DNA of 63,147 bases from an uncultured Acidimicrobiales bacterium (GCA_938021675.1 CALIFY010000006.1:1-63147), one strand, 5' to 3'; positions 1-8,843 are shown, numbered from the stretch's first letter. Program-made: numbers and translations. Notes: generated by a model from the sequence alone, not told the origin.

Positions 1-934
1 GGACAAGGCGGACGAAGTGTTCGAGTTGTGCCTGGTATGGGTCGCCCGTCTCGGCGGTGAGCCGATGCGACCGCAGGGGTGATTCCCACCCCGGTTCAGG
101 GTCGTGTCGGTCGTATCGCCATGCCGTGAGGCTCGGGAACGCAAGCGACGCATCGCGGCCCATGAACTGGGCGTAGTCTTGACCAGCGTTGTGGAATCCG
201 AGTTCGGCGGTCACCGACGCCTCCCAGCTCCACGGCGACGGTATGCAATCGCTAATCACGATTGTGCCGAGTGCGCCGTTCGCCAGCTGGACGACCACCG
301 AAGCGGTGTCATCGAAGGCGAGGCGCCGATTCACGTTGGTGCCCGCGCCCTGCACCCACTCGATCTCCCCGCAGACCGAGCGAAGGAGATCGACCTCGTG
401 AATGAGGTTGACCAGAAGAGGGCCGGCCCCTTCGCTTCGGCGCCACGCCAACTCGTAGTACGAGTCGGGTTTCTTCATGGTGACCAGGGTGTTGGTGGCG
501 ACGAGCGGTCCTAACTCCTCGGCGACAAAGCGGCGGGCTTCTGTAACCAAACCGTGGTGTCTCCGATGGTGACCGACCAAGACCTTGACATCGCTATGCG
601 AGGCCACCCGACACAATTCCGCTCCAGCCGAAAGCGAATCGGCGATCGGCTTCTCCACCAGCACGTGCATGCCGCGCTCGGCGAAGAAGCGGCCGATTTC
701 GAGGTGTGTGCCATTGGGTGTGGCAATCAGTACCGCTTCGGGGTGGGTGTTCAGAAGGTCTCGGAAGTCCCGAACGGCGGGGACCCCGTACTGCCGTCCG
801 AACTCATCGGCGGCGGGGTCGACGTCAGAAAGTCCGCAGAGCTCGATGTCCGCCACCCGCAGGGCTGCTCGCAGGTGAACCCGACCGATTGCCCCGATGC
901 CGACAACGGCAAGTCGTACTGGCTTTTGGATCAT
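1..934 (-). CDS. Gfo/Idh/MocA-family NAD(P)-dependent oxidoreductase (3' part beyond left edge)
   Basis: The reading frame is open from an ATG at 934 down to base 1, giving 311 codons, and its C-terminus lies outside the window. An N-terminal Rossmann fold is seen as VGIGAIGRVH (residues 11-20) with GxGxxG spacing. The family EKP motif (E94-K95-P96) follows, in the sequence HVLVEKPIADS. The substrate-domain stretch NLIHEVDLLRS carries the usual histidine. Members oxidise or reduce sugars, inositols and sugar acids in the cytoplasm. It is divergent from a Liv-type importer and shares a promoter region with repeated operators, so it probably belongs to the same sugar or sugar-acid pathway as the KDG kinase and KDPG aldolase downstream of that importer. 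Substrate unknown. The family assignment is firm; the pathway role is inferred. Confidence 0.9.
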   Translation of the reverse strand, partial: MIQKPVRLAVVGIGAIGRVHLRAALRVADIELCGLSDVDPAADEFGRQYGVPAVRDFRDLLNTHPEAVLIATPNGTHLEIGRFFAERGMHVLVEKPIADSLSAGAELCRVASHSDVKVLVGHHRRHHGLVTEARRFVAEELGPLVATNTLVTMKKPDSYYELAWRRSEGAGPLLVNLIHEVDLLRSVCGEIEWVQGAGTNVNRRLAFDDTASVVVQLANGALGTIVISDCIPSPWSWEASVTAELGFHNAGQDYAQFMGRDASLAFPSLTAWRYDRHDPEPGWESPLRSHRLTAETGDPYQAQLEHFVRLV

Positions 935-984
935 CAACAAACCGTTCCGGGGAAGTTCCAGTTAAGAAAGGTCGACTAGTATGG

Positions 985-1013
985 TTGACTAGTATGGTAG
1001 TAGCGTGTAGAAC
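985..1013 (+). promoter_or_regulatory. Sigma70-like promoter for the importer operon
   Basis: TTGACT (985-990) and TAGAAC (1008-1013) are separated by 17 bp, about 80 bp before the lipoprotein start codon. The -35 box lies inside the first operator pair, and the second pair lies just downstream of the -10, a layout typical of repression. Prediction by eye only. Confidence 0.45.
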
Positions 1014-1019
1014 TATCAA
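991..1019 (-). promoter_or_regulatory. Overlapping reverse promoter for the Gfo/Idh gene
   Basis: On the reverse strand, TTGATA (1019-1014) is followed after 17 bp by CATACT (996-991). It faces the Gfo/Idh gene and overlaps the forward promoter and the operators, so both directions could be controlled together. The -10 box matches only 4 of 6 consensus bases. Confidence 0.35.
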
Positions 1020-1094
1020 CTAGTACATCTAACCAGTACATCAGTAAGCGGTTGAGGAGTCCGAGAATCGGGCTTTTGCAAGGGGGAGTTTCAT

Positions 1095-2444
1095 ATGTCG
1101 AGTCGAATTTTGCTGCGATTTCTCGCGCTCTTTTTCACCTTCGGGCTGGTGACAACAGCTTGTTCGAGTGATGGGGGCGACGACACCGATGCCGCAGCCG
1201 ATACCAGTTCCAGTGCCGAGGGTGACAGCGGCGATGCCGAGCCCCCAGACGACGGCACTGACACCGACGGCACTGACACCGACGGCACTGACACCGACGG
1301 CACTGACACCGACGGCGGGGACGAGCCAGATGCCGAGTGCCCTCATGAGAACGACACCGTGCTTCTCTTCGGTCCGTATGAGGCAAACCAGCCAGCCGGC
1401 GTGAACTGGCGAGCTGGAGTAGAGCATGGCATCCGCGACGTGAACGAAAGCGGCGGCATTCTCGGTTGCCAAATCGACATCGAATGGCAGGACACCCAGG
1501 CCGACCCCGACATTTCCAAACAGGTGGTTGCCGAGGGGGCCGAGTTGGACCCATACACCATCATGGGCACCGTCTTCTCCGGATCGACGATCGTGAATAT
1601 GGTCGAAGCCCAGCGAGCCATGATCCCGCAAATCGTCGGCTCAGAATCACCGGCCATCACCGACCGAGCCGAGAACGGCGACAACGATTTCATTTTCCGC
1701 ACCTCATTCGGCGGAGATAGCGGCGCTCCGAAGTTGGTCCAATTCATGGTGGAGGAGGGAGTCGAGAAGGTCGATCTCATCTACAAGAACGACGAATTCG
1801 GGGTCGGTGGAGCCGAAGCCCACCGTGAGGCATTCGAGGCGGCCGGTATCGCCATCGGTGAAGAGATCGTGGTCCAACCCGAACAAATCGACCTTTCGGC
1901 TGAAGTGAGCCAGCTGGCCGCTACCGATTCTGACGCGGTGTTCGTGTTCTTCTCAGAAATCGAAACCGGTGCGTTCCACAGCGAGGTGGCGGTGCAGGGC
2001 TTCGAAAAGCCGTTGTGGGGCGCTGACCCTCTGACAGCAGGCGCTTCCATCGAACTTGCCACACCGGGCTCGGCCGATGGAGCACGGTCACATTCCGGTG
2101 TTGTCGCCGATGCTCCATTGTTCGAGGATTGGCTCGCAGCGCACAATGAACTACACCCCGACATCACCAGCGTCGATCACAACAACATCAAGGGGTACAT
2201 CGGCGTCTACGTGGTAAAGGAAATCACCGAACGCATGGGCAGCTTCGATCGCGATGCCTTCCCCGCCACGCTGCATTGTGCGTCGATCACCGTCGAAGAC
2301 GAGCCAGGCGTTCTGCTCGACGTCAGCTACGACGCCAACGGAGATGTCGACCGAGAGAGCTTCATCGTCGAGGTGGTCGACGGCGTTGCCACCGTGATCG
2401 CCACCGTTCCCCCACTTGAGAACCTGGCCGACCGAGGCTGCTGA
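1095..2444 (+). CDS. Liv-type ABC transporter substrate-binding lipoprotein
   Basis: 449 aa. A lipoprotein signal ends at VTTAC (C23), followed by an acidic Ser/Asp/Thr linker of about 60 residues that includes a perfect repeated DGTDT segment. The rest is a type I periplasmic-binding fold of the branched-chain amino acid/amide (HAAT) class, starting near DTVLLFGPYEANQP and including the characteristic GSIVNMVEAQ-like and VDLIYKNDEFGVGG segments. The start is supported by an AAGGGGGAG ribosome site at 1080-1088. It is first gene of an operon with two permeases and two ATPases. HAAT proteins carry amino acids, amides, urea or aromatic acids; the catabolic genes downstream suggest a sugar acid or related carboxylate here, which is inference. 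Confidence 0.9.
   Translation: MSSRILLRFLALFFTFGLVTTACSSDGGDDTDAAADTSSSAEGDSGDAEPPDDGTDTDGTDTDGTDTDGTDTDGGDEPDAECPHENDTVLLFGPYEANQPAGVNWRAGVEHGIRDVNESGGILGCQIDIEWQDTQADPDISKQVVAEGAELDPYTIMGTVFSGSTIVNMVEAQRAMIPQIVGSESPAITDRAENGDNDFIFRTSFGGDSGAPKLVQFMVEEGVEKVDLIYKNDEFGVGGAEAHREAFEAAGIAIGEEIVVQPEQIDLSAEVSQLAATDSDAVFVFFSEIETGAFHSEVAVQGFEKPLWGADPLTAGASIELATPGSADGARSHSGVVADAPLFEDWLAAHNELHPDITSVDHNNIKGYIGVYVVKEITERMGSFDRDAFPATLHCASITVEDEPGVLLDVSYDANGDVDRESFIVEVVDGVATVIATVPPLENLADRGC
1251..1310 (+). repeat. Four perfect 15-bp tandem repeats in the lipoprotein linker
   Basis: GACGGCACTGACACC occurs four times without mismatch (1251-1265, 1266-1280, 1281-1295, 1296-1310) and encodes DGTDT repeats in the linker between lipid anchor and binding domain. 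Perfect identity suggests recent slippage, so copy number may vary between strains. Confidence 0.95.
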
Positions 2445-2471
2445 CCGGAAGCTGATCTAGCTGCCGCCCTA

Positions 2472-2519
2472 CGGTCCGGAAGGAAGCGGAGTCCCCCAAC
2501 CCGCCCCCCTTCCGGACCG
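2472..2519 (+). terminator. Hairpin between binding protein and permease genes
   Basis: A perfect 12-bp inverted repeat (CGGTCCGGAAGG at 2472-2483, complement at 2508-2519) with a 24-nt loop lies in the 109-bp gap after the binding-protein gene. No T-run follows. Such hairpins commonly stabilise the upstream mRNA or cause partial termination, so that binding protein exceeds permease; that role is inferred. Confidence 0.5.
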
Positions 2520-2553
2520 GGGGCGTGCAGCGACCAAACGGGAGACAGGTTTA

Positions 2554-3516
2554 ATGGAGCAGTTTCTTCAGGTCACGATTTCGGGGCTAGCTACCGGGGC
2601 AATCTTTGCTATCTCGGCGGTCGGCTTCGCTCTCCTGTGGCAGACCGCCGGTGCGGTGAACTTTGCCCACGGCGAATTCATTATGGTTCCCGCGGTGCTC
2701 ATCTTGGCTCTGGGCACGCAAGAACCCACCGTCGGGATCCCCGACTTCATACCACTTATAGGTGGCGCCAACATCGGAGTTGCCCTGCCATCGGCCGGTT
2801 TACCGTGGGGTCTCCTCATCGGGTTCGCTCTCACGATCCCGATCGCCATCTTCCTGCTTGGCTACCTCTTCAAAGTGTCGCTTGTCGATCGTCTACTCCA
2901 ACCGGGAGGTGACGACATTCCCCTCGTCATTGCGACCATCGGCCTCGGGCTTTTCCTGAGAGAGTATGTGCACGAGGCATGGTTCGCCACGCCACAGCCA
3001 TTCCCCTCGGTGTTCGGGAACGGATTCTGGCGCCCGGGCGGCGTCGCAATCAGCGCCGACGACATCGGAATCATCGTCGCCTGCACGATCGTCATCGGGG
3101 CCCTGCAATTCTTCATCAAGCGGACCTACCTCGGACGCCAGATGGAAGCGGCAGCGCAGAACGCCGAAACCGCTCGGGTCTTGGGAATTCCGGTCAACCG
3201 CATGGTGTTGCTGACTTTTGCCATCAATGCGGTACTGGTGACAATCGCTGGCCTACTCGTCTCGCCGGCAATCAACGCCCGATGGGATGCCGGCATCAAC
3301 CTGGGACTCCTGGCCTTCACCGCTGCCATCATCGGCGGATTCAATCAGGTTCGGGGGGCGCTCTATGGCGGCTTTTTGGTTGGCGTGATCCAAAACTGGT
3401 CGGGGGCCTACCTCTCCACCCTGTATCGAGATGCCGGTCCCCTCCTGCTGCTCATCCTGGTCATTCTCGTTCGACCCCAAGGTCTCTTCGGCCGGGCTGA
3501 AGAGCGGCGGATCTGA
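2554..3516 (+). CDS. Liv-type ABC transporter permease (LivH-like)
   Basis: 320 aa, an integral membrane protein with about eight hydrophobic segments. The LivH hallmark GFALLWQTAGAVNFAHGEF is near the N-terminus, and the cytoplasmic EAA-like region NAETARVLGIPVNRM is present. It forms the membrane channel with the LivM-like protein encoded 5 bp downstream. Start ATG at 2554 follows GGGAGACAGG. Permease identity is firm; the substrate is not shown by sequence. Confidence 0.92.
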   Translation: MEQFLQVTISGLATGAIFAISAVGFALLWQTAGAVNFAHGEFIMVPAVLILALGTQEPTVGIPDFIPLIGGANIGVALPSAGLPWGLLIGFALTIPIAIFLLGYLFKVSLVDRLLQPGGDDIPLVIATIGLGLFLREYVHEAWFATPQPFPSVFGNGFWRPGGVAISADDIGIIVACTIVIGALQFFIKRTYLGRQMEAAAQNAETARVLGIPVNRMVLLTFAINAVLVTIAGLLVSPAINARWDAGINLGLLAFTAAIIGGFNQVRGALYGGFLVGVIQNWSGAYLSTLYRDAGPLLLLILVILVRPQGLFGRAEERRI

Positions 3517-3521
3517 TCACG

Positions 3522-4781
3522 ATGGCAGAATCGGTCAACGTCCCCCAATCGAAAGCCGCCGACGGGTCGGATGCTCTCGACCAACCCGACTTCGAAAACC
3601 GTCGCGACAAGATCGCCATCGTCGACCGTGGTCGACTTTCGCCCTCGTTGATCGCTCTCGTCTCGATGCTAGGGGCTGCGGTCGCGGTGATGCCGGTCGG
3701 TCGAGCTGGCTTCGATGGAGTCATCGGACTCTGGTTTTTGTCGGTACTCCTACTGGTCGGTGTGAACGTCGCGGTACCACTCGATACCCGCAATGGGCAG
3801 ATGGTCAGATGGATCTCGACCGCTACCTTCGTTGCGTTCATGATGTTGTTCCCGATCGGAAAGAGCGGGGCGACCATGACCGACTTCGGTCTGTTCGCCA
3901 TCTTTGGTGCCGTTGTCGTCGGCATGAATCTGACTCAAGGCTTTGCCGGGCAGGTCTCGCTCGCCCCCGCCGCCTTCCTCGGCATTGGATCGTACACATC
4001 GGTGCTGCTCGACATGGGTGAGGAGGTCACCGTCGCCGGCGTGACAGTCGATCTACCGGATCTTCCCTTCCTGGCCACGATTCCCATCGCCATCGTGGTG
4101 TGCATGCTGCTCAGCGTGCTTATCGGCTTCCCGGCGCTGCGTGTCCGGGGGCCGTGGCTGGCATTCGTTACCCTCGCCTTCAGCCTTCTCGTTTTCCTGG
4201 TTCTCAACAACGAAGACGGCCTCACCCGAGGTTCTCGCGGCATCCGAGTCCTTCGGAATGACTTCGAGATCTTCGGGATCGATATGCTCCCGACCCACAA
4301 CTTCTATTACGCCGGGTTGTTCTATCTCTTTTTCAGCCTGACCGTGGTGTGGTGGATCGTGCGAAGCCCCTGGGGTCGAGCCCTCAAAGCCATCAGGGAC
4401 AACTCCGGTCGAGCCAGCAGCCTCGGTGTCGACGTCAGAAACTACACGCTGCTCGGGTTCGCGGTCGGGTCCGGGCTTGCCGGAGGCGCCGGAGCGTTGT
4501 ATGCCCGACAGGTGGAGTACATCGAACCTCGAAGCTACTTCGTCAACCAGACGATCGACTTCTTCCTCGCCACCGTCGCCGGCGGCCTCGGCACGCTCGC
4601 TGGTCCCCTCATCGGTGGGTCGCTGATCACTCTGGTGGCCGACTACCTCCGATTCACCGGGGACTGGTACCGGGTCTGGTTTGGCCTGTTCGTAATGGTC
4701 ATGATGGTGGTCGCACCAGAGGGCCTGGCCGGCTCGTTCAACAGATTCCGGGCTTGGGTCCAGAAGCGAGTTGACTCATGA
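3522..4781 (+). CDS. Liv-type ABC transporter permease (LivM-like)
   Basis: 419 aa. A hydrophilic N-terminal extension of about 45 residues is followed by about ten membrane segments. Typical LivM motifs are NLTQGFAGQVSLAPAAFLGI, RVRGPWLAFVTLAF and the coupling region SPWGRALKAIRDNSGRASSLG. The C-terminal VAPEGLAG is also usual. It starts 5 bp after the LivH-like gene and its stop overlaps the next start (ATGA), so translation is probably coupled. It forms the second half of the membrane channel. Confidence 0.92.
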   Translation: MAESVNVPQSKAADGSDALDQPDFENRRDKIAIVDRGRLSPSLIALVSMLGAAVAVMPVGRAGFDGVIGLWFLSVLLLVGVNVAVPLDTRNGQMVRWISTATFVAFMMLFPIGKSGATMTDFGLFAIFGAVVVGMNLTQGFAGQVSLAPAAFLGIGSYTSVLLDMGEEVTVAGVTVDLPDLPFLATIPIAIVVCMLLSVLIGFPALRVRGPWLAFVTLAFSLLVFLVLNNEDGLTRGSRGIRVLRNDFEIFGIDMLPTHNFYYAGLFYLFFSLTVVWWIVRSPWGRALKAIRDNSGRASSLGVDVRNYTLLGFAVGSGLAGGAGALYARQVEYIEPRSYFVNQTIDFFLATVAGGLGTLAGPLIGGSLITLVADYLRFTGDWYRVWFGLFVMVMMVVAPEGLAGSFNRFRAWVQKRVDS

Positions 4782-5542
4782 CCAAAACCGTCGACAACGA
4801 ACCAGTCGTCCGGGTGCGCAATATCTCTAAGCGGTTTGGAGGAAACCAGGCCGTCGATGACGTGTCCTTCGATGTCACCAAAGGAGAAATCCTGGGGGTC
4901 ATCGGCCCGAACGGCTGTGGGAAGTCGACCCTCTTCAATTGCCTGCTGGGCCAGTACCGGCCCGACAACGGATCGATAGAGCTCGACGGCATCGATGTGA
5001 GTGACTGGTCGCCACCGAGGCGAGCGAAACATGGCCTCGCTCGGACCTTCCAGTTGTTACAGATCTTCGAGACGATGTCGGTTCGCGACAATCTAAAGAC
5101 CGCGGCGCAAGAACACATCGGTTCTGCCGCCCGGCGCCTCTTCATGCGACCAGACATGGGGCTCGATGGCGAGGTCGACGATCTTATCGAGCGGTTTCGG
5201 ATGGCTCACTTGGCTGATGAGCTTGCCGGAAACCTCAGCTATGGACAACAAAAGCTGCTGGACACCGCGATGGCTTTGGTCTCAAAACCGGCGGTCGCCT
5301 TCCTCGATGAGCCAGCCGGTGGGGTCAACCTCACCATGTTGGCCGACGTAGAGCAGCAGATCCGAGACCTGAATGTCCACGATGGCGCCACGATGGTGAT
5401 CGTCGAGCACAACATGGAGTTCATCTTCGCTCTCGCCCACCGAATAGTCGTCATGGCCGAGGGAAGAGTCCTTATGGAAGGCACACCAGACGAGGTTCGC
5501 AACGACCCCCGAGTAGTGGAGGTATACCTTGGCGGCCACTGA
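4778..5542 (+). CDS. Liv-type ABC transporter ATP-binding protein (LivG-like)
   Basis: 254 aa. The complete nucleotide-binding domain has Walker A GPNGCGKST (near residue 45), the LivG-specific ARTFQLLQIFETMSVRDNL around the Q-loop, the signature LSYGQQKLLDTAMALV and Walker B AFLDEPAGGVN, plus the switch histidine in VIVEHNMEFI. It powers import together with the LivF-like partner, and overlaps the permease gene by 4 bp. Confidence 0.93.
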   Translation: MTKTVDNEPVVRVRNISKRFGGNQAVDDVSFDVTKGEILGVIGPNGCGKSTLFNCLLGQYRPDNGSIELDGIDVSDWSPPRRAKHGLARTFQLLQIFETMSVRDNLKTAAQEHIGSAARRLFMRPDMGLDGEVDDLIERFRMAHLADELAGNLSYGQQKLLDTAMALVSKPAVAFLDEPAGGVNLTMLADVEQQIRDLNVHDGATMVIVEHNMEFIFALAHRIVVMAEGRVLMEGTPDEVRNDPRVVEVYLGGH

Positions 5543-6317
5543 GACAGGAGTCGGACCTGATCCGGCGTCGGGGTCCCGAGAAATCCTTCGATTGGATCGC
5601 GTGGTGGCTGGCTACGGATCTACGACCATCCTTCACGAGACGACCGTCGGCGTCGAGCGAGGCAAGCTGACGACGATCATCGGACCAAACGGGGCCGGGA
5701 AGTCCACGGCGCTCAAAGCGATTTTTGGAATGGTCAAAGTCCGATCGGGCCGAATTCTGTTCGAAGGCGACGATGTCCTCGACCTTCGCCAAACCGAACT
5801 GCTCGATCGAGGCATGGCCTTCGTCCCACAGGGCCGGAACATCTTTCCGGCCATGACGGTCCGCAACAACCTAGAACTGGGCGGGGTGAGTCTAGGCGAT
5901 CTGGAGCTGTGCCGATCCCGGATCGAATCGATTTCGTTCAGCCTGTTCCCGGTACTGAAAGAAAAGGCCAATGACCAGGCAGGCACCCTGAGCGGAGGCG
6001 AGCAGAAGATGCTCGAAGTCGGGCGGGCGATGCTGCTCGAACCTCGGTTGCTTCTCATCGATGAACCTTCAATCGGCCTCTCCCCCATTTTGGTCAAGCA
6101 GGTCTTCGGTCTGCTGCAGTCTCTGCGAGATACCGGCGTCACCGTTCTGATGATCGAGCAAAATGCCAAGAAGGCATTGGAGATCAGCGACAACGGCATC
6201 GTTATGCAACAGGGGCGAGTCGCACTGGCAGAGACTGCTCAAGACGTACTCGACCACCCCAAGATCGGCCACCTCTTCCTCGGCGGAGCCGTCGATCTAG
6301 ACTCCGCCGACGAGTAA
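5529..6317 (+). CDS. Liv-type ABC transporter ATP-binding protein (LivF-like)
   Basis: 262 aa. Walker A GPNGAGKST, signature LSGGEQKMLEVGRAML, Walker B LLLIDEPSIGLSP and switch region MIEQNAKKALEISD are all intact. It overlaps the 3' end of the LivG-like gene by 14 bp. The N-terminal 15 residues are unconserved in character, so a start a little further in is possible. It completes a full binding protein/HMGF-type importer. Confidence 0.93.
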   Translation: MAATETGVGPDPASGSREILRLDRVVAGYGSTTILHETTVGVERGKLTTIIGPNGAGKSTALKAIFGMVKVRSGRILFEGDDVLDLRQTELLDRGMAFVPQGRNIFPAMTVRNNLELGGVSLGDLELCRSRIESISFSLFPVLKEKANDQAGTLSGGEQKMLEVGRAMLLEPRLLLIDEPSIGLSPILVKQVFGLLQSLRDTGVTVLMIEQNAKKALEISDNGIVMQQGRVALAETAQDVLDHPKIGHLFLGGAVDLDSADE

Positions 6318-6359
6318 CTCCACCGTCGAGCCCTCGCGCGCAACAAACCGGAAACGAAC

Positions 6360-7049
6360 ATGGAAACCCCGCCAAAACCAACCGACGCCAAGCGACACAC
6401 ATCGGCCGATGAGATCTTCACCCATCTGAAGAATGAGATCATCTCGCTCAAGATCCTTCCCGGTACGAAACTTTCCGAAGCCGAGGTAGCCAAGAAGTTC
6501 GACCTATCTCGACAGCCTGTTCGCGAAGCCTTCCAGCGCCTGGGCGATCTGGGTCTGTTGGAGATCCGGCCACAAAAAGCCACCCTCGTGAAAAAAATCT
6601 CACTTCGAGAAATTGCCCACACCAGGTTCGTCAGGCTGGCGCTGGAAGTCGAAGTCGTCCGAGTGGCGAGTGAAGTTGCCAGCGATGAGGCCATCGCCGC
6701 TCTGTGGCAGAACCTGTCACAGCAAGTACAGGCTCGGGCCTCCAATGAACCGAGACGAATCCAAGAGCTCGACTACGTATTTCATCGCCTCATTTGCGAA
6801 GCGGCAAAGCAACCAAACGCGTTCGACGTGATCGCCGAATACAAGGCCCACACCGACCGGGTCTGCACCGTCGAGATGTCGGACGACAAAGGGATGGAAG
6901 AGACGATCGACGGGCACACCGGCATCGTCCGAGCCCTCGCCGAAAAGAACCCTGAACAGGCGGTGAAAGCCGCCAGGGACCATCTGCGGCACCTCGACAC
7001 AACGATCGAGAGCGCATTGGTAAGTCACCCGGAGTACTTCGAGCTGTAG
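6360..7049 (+). CDS. GntR-family transcriptional regulator with FCD domain
   Basis: 229 aa. An N-terminal winged helix-turn-helix (about residues 15-85) contains GTKLSEAEVAKKFDLSRQPV and REAFQRLGDLGLLEI. A C-terminal all-helical FCD ligand domain (about 95-220) has the usual metal/ligand residues in ELDYVFHR, DGHTGIV and ARDHLRHLD. FCD regulators sense sugar acids, organic acids or amino acids and usually repress the neighbouring catabolic and uptake genes. It sits between the transporter and the enzymes of the operon, so it is the likely controller of the 13-bp repeats at 972-1043 (inference). Confidence 0.92.
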   Translation: METPPKPTDAKRHTSADEIFTHLKNEIISLKILPGTKLSEAEVAKKFDLSRQPVREAFQRLGDLGLLEIRPQKATLVKKISLREIAHTRFVRLALEVEVVRVASEVASDEAIAALWQNLSQQVQARASNEPRRIQELDYVFHRLICEAAKQPNAFDVIAEYKAHTDRVCTVEMSDDKGMEETIDGHTGIVRALAEKNPEQAVKAARDHLRHLDTTIESALVSHPEYFEL

Positions 7050-7121
7050 GCCTGTGGCGCTGCCGACGCCGACACGGTGTGCTCGACCGAAACGACAACA
7101 ACCGAACAATGAGGAGGACAG

Positions 7122-7871
7122 ATGGATCTGCGAGGGAAGACCGCGATTGTCACCGGCGGTGGCCGCGATATTGGTCGCGCCTGTGCGATCGCTCTGAGCG
7201 GCCACGGTGCGAATGTCGCCATCAACTATCACTCGAGCGAGGAAGGTGCCCAGTCCGCAGTGGCGGAGATCGAATCGAGCGGAGGTACGGCGTTCGCCCG
7301 CCAGGGAGACATGACAAACCCTGATGACGTCTCGACCCTGATCGAAGAGACGACCGAACGGCTCGACGCCGGCATCGACATCGTGGTTCATGTGACAGGC
7401 GGCCTGATCGCTCGTACCTCCATACGGGACATGGACCACGACCACTGGAACAAGGTCTTCGACTTGAACACGTCATCACTGTTCCACGTAGTGTCGACGG
7501 CGTTACCTCACATGTCCGCCGGCGGAAGCATCGTCACCTTCGCCTCCCAGGCAGGTCGAGATGGTGGCGGTCCCGGGGCGATCGCCTATGCCGCATCAAA
7601 GGGCGCCGTCATGACGATGACTCGCGGGTTGGCAAAGGAACTCGGACCAGACATTCGTGTGAACTCGGTGTGCCCCGGAATGATTGATACCGACTTTCAC
7701 AACGTGTTCACCTCCGATGAGGTCCGCAAGCGGGTGGCCGACGGCACCCCCCTCAAGCGTGAAGGCCAATCAGCAGACGTTGCCAACTTGGTGGCGTATC
7801 TGGCGTCGGACGACGCATCGTTCATAACCGGTGCCTGTATCGACATCAACGGCGGCACCCTTTTCTCATGA
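7122..7871 (+). CDS. SDR-family NAD(P)-dependent oxidoreductase
   Basis: 249 aa, a classical short-chain dehydrogenase. Cofactor motif [10 protein letters not shown] lies at the N-terminus, with catalytic Ser in IVTFASQAG, the Tyr-Lys pair in IAYAASKGA and the C-terminal [12 protein letters not shown]. An AGGAGG ribosome site precedes the ATG (AATGAGGAGGACAG). It is the first enzyme gene after the regulator and before a KDG-type kinase and KDPG aldolase, so a sugar-acid or polyol dehydrogenase is likely. Exact substrate unknown. Confidence 0.9.
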   Translation: MDLRGKTAIVTGGGRDIGRACAIALSGHGANVAINYHSSEEGAQSAVAEIESSGGTAFARQGDMTNPDDVSTLIEETTERLDAGIDIVVHVTGGLIARTSIRDMDHDHWNKVFDLNTSSLFHVVSTALPHMSAGGSIVTFASQAGRDGGGPGAIAYAASKGAVMTMTRGLAKELGPDIRVNSVCPGMIDTDFHNVFTSDEVRKRVADGTPLKREGQSADVANLVAYLASDDASFITGACIDINGGTLFS

Positions 7872-7892
7872 TCACGGCCCTCCGTTGCCTCA

Positions 7893-8843
7893 ATGACAGC
7901 ATTTGACCTCTTATCCATCGGCGAAGCGATGGCCGAAATCTCCTGTATCGAATCCCCTGGGTCTCCAACGGAGTTCGAGGTCGGAGTCGCTGGCGACACC
8001 TACAACACCGCGGTGTACTGCAAGAGGATCTTGGGGCAACGAGGGGCGGTGGCGTTCGCTTCCCGGGTCGGAAACGACGCACTCTCTTCTGAGCTCTTAA
8101 GCTCGGCCAAACGCGAGGGTCTCGATGTTTCACAGATCGCGGTGGATCCAACAAGGGCGATAGGTATCTACTCGGTCTCGACCGACGAGCAAGGCGAGCG
8201 CCGATTCACCTATTGGCGTGAGCGCTCTGCCGCCCGCACGCTCTTCTCGGGCGGGGCCGACATCGACCTGCCAGCGGCCCGTATCTCCTACCTGTCGGGG
8301 ATCACGCTGGCCATTCTGACCCCGGCTGCCCGCTCGGTGCTACTGAGCCACCTATCGGCAGCGTCCGAGGCCGAGCAAACGCTCGTCGCTTTCGACTCGA
8401 ACTATCGACCCGGTTTGTGGGAGAGCGAAACCGTGGCCCGTCAAACGATCGACGAGATGTGGCAAATCGCCGACATCGCACTTCCTTCTGTCGACGATGA
8501 ACGGGCCCTCTTCGGAGACGCGTCTGAAGAGCACACCATCTCCCGATTCCTCGACCGACCGTGGACTGCTTGTGCGATCAAACGGGGTGAACGAGGTCCG
8601 GTTTCACCGACATTCGAGCATCCATCGACGATGGAGTTCCCTGCCGCGGCGAACGTCGTCGACACGACCGCGGCCGGAGATAGCTTCAACGCCGGGTACC
8701 TCGCTGGATTTCTGAAGGGCGAAGCCGAGTTCGACTGTCTACAACGCGGCCACAACCTAGCGGCCCAGGTCATTGCCGGGCGGGGAGCGATACTCCCCCG
8801 TGATGAACAGCCGAACCTCGGTCGGGATGCGGCCCGTGGATAA
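7893..8843 (+). CDS. kdgK: PfkB-family sugar kinase, likely 2-keto-3-deoxygluconate kinase
   Basis: 316 aa, ribokinase/PfkB fold. The N-terminal LSIGEAMAEIS resembles KDG kinases, VGVAGDTYNTAVYCKRI carries the substrate-binding region, and PfkB signature 2 with the catalytic Asp is DTTAAGDSFNAGYLAG. It would phosphorylate 2-keto-3-deoxygluconate to KDPG in the cytoplasm. The adjacent, overlapping KDPG aldolase gene strongly supports this. A fructose or other ketose kinase is the alternative. Confidence 0.85.
   Translation: MTAFDLLSIGEAMAEISCIESPGSPTEFEVGVAGDTYNTAVYCKRILGQRGAVAFASRVGNDALSSELLSSAKREGLDVSQIAVDPTRAIGIYSVSTDEQGERRFTYWRERSAARTLFSGGADIDLPAARISYLSGITLAILTPAARSVLLSHLSAASEAEQTLVAFDSNYRPGLWESETVARQTIDEMWQIADIALPSVDDERALFGDASEEHTISRFLDRPWTACAIKRGERGPVSPTFEHPSTMEFPAAANVVDTTAAGDSFNAGYLAGFLKGEAEFDCLQRGHNLAAQVIAGRGAILPRDEQPNLGRDAARG

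Larger units (their letters stand above)
972..1043. promoter_or_regulatory. Four 13-bp operator-like repeats in two tandem pairs
   Basis: Copies start at 974 and 987 (both GACTAGTATGGT), and at 1018 (AACTAGTACATC) and 1031 (AACCAGTACATC). Within each pair the period is exactly 13 bp, and the pairs are 44 bp apart. Shared core RACYAGTAYRKY. They lie between divergent start codons (934 reverse, 1095 forward) and overlap both predicted promoters. The GntR/FCD regulator encoded at 6360 is the obvious candidate ligand, by inference; some FCD regulators such as NanR bind direct repeats. Confidence 0.6.

Noticed and set aside
1041-1631. A reverse-strand frame with repeated VGVSA units
   Set aside because: It is the antisense image of the 15-bp repeats in the forward lipoprotein gene, whose domain structure is clear.
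1095-6317. Naming the importer as a leucine/branched-chain amino acid system
   Set aside because: Family membership does not fix the substrate, and the operon context is sugar-acid breakdown.
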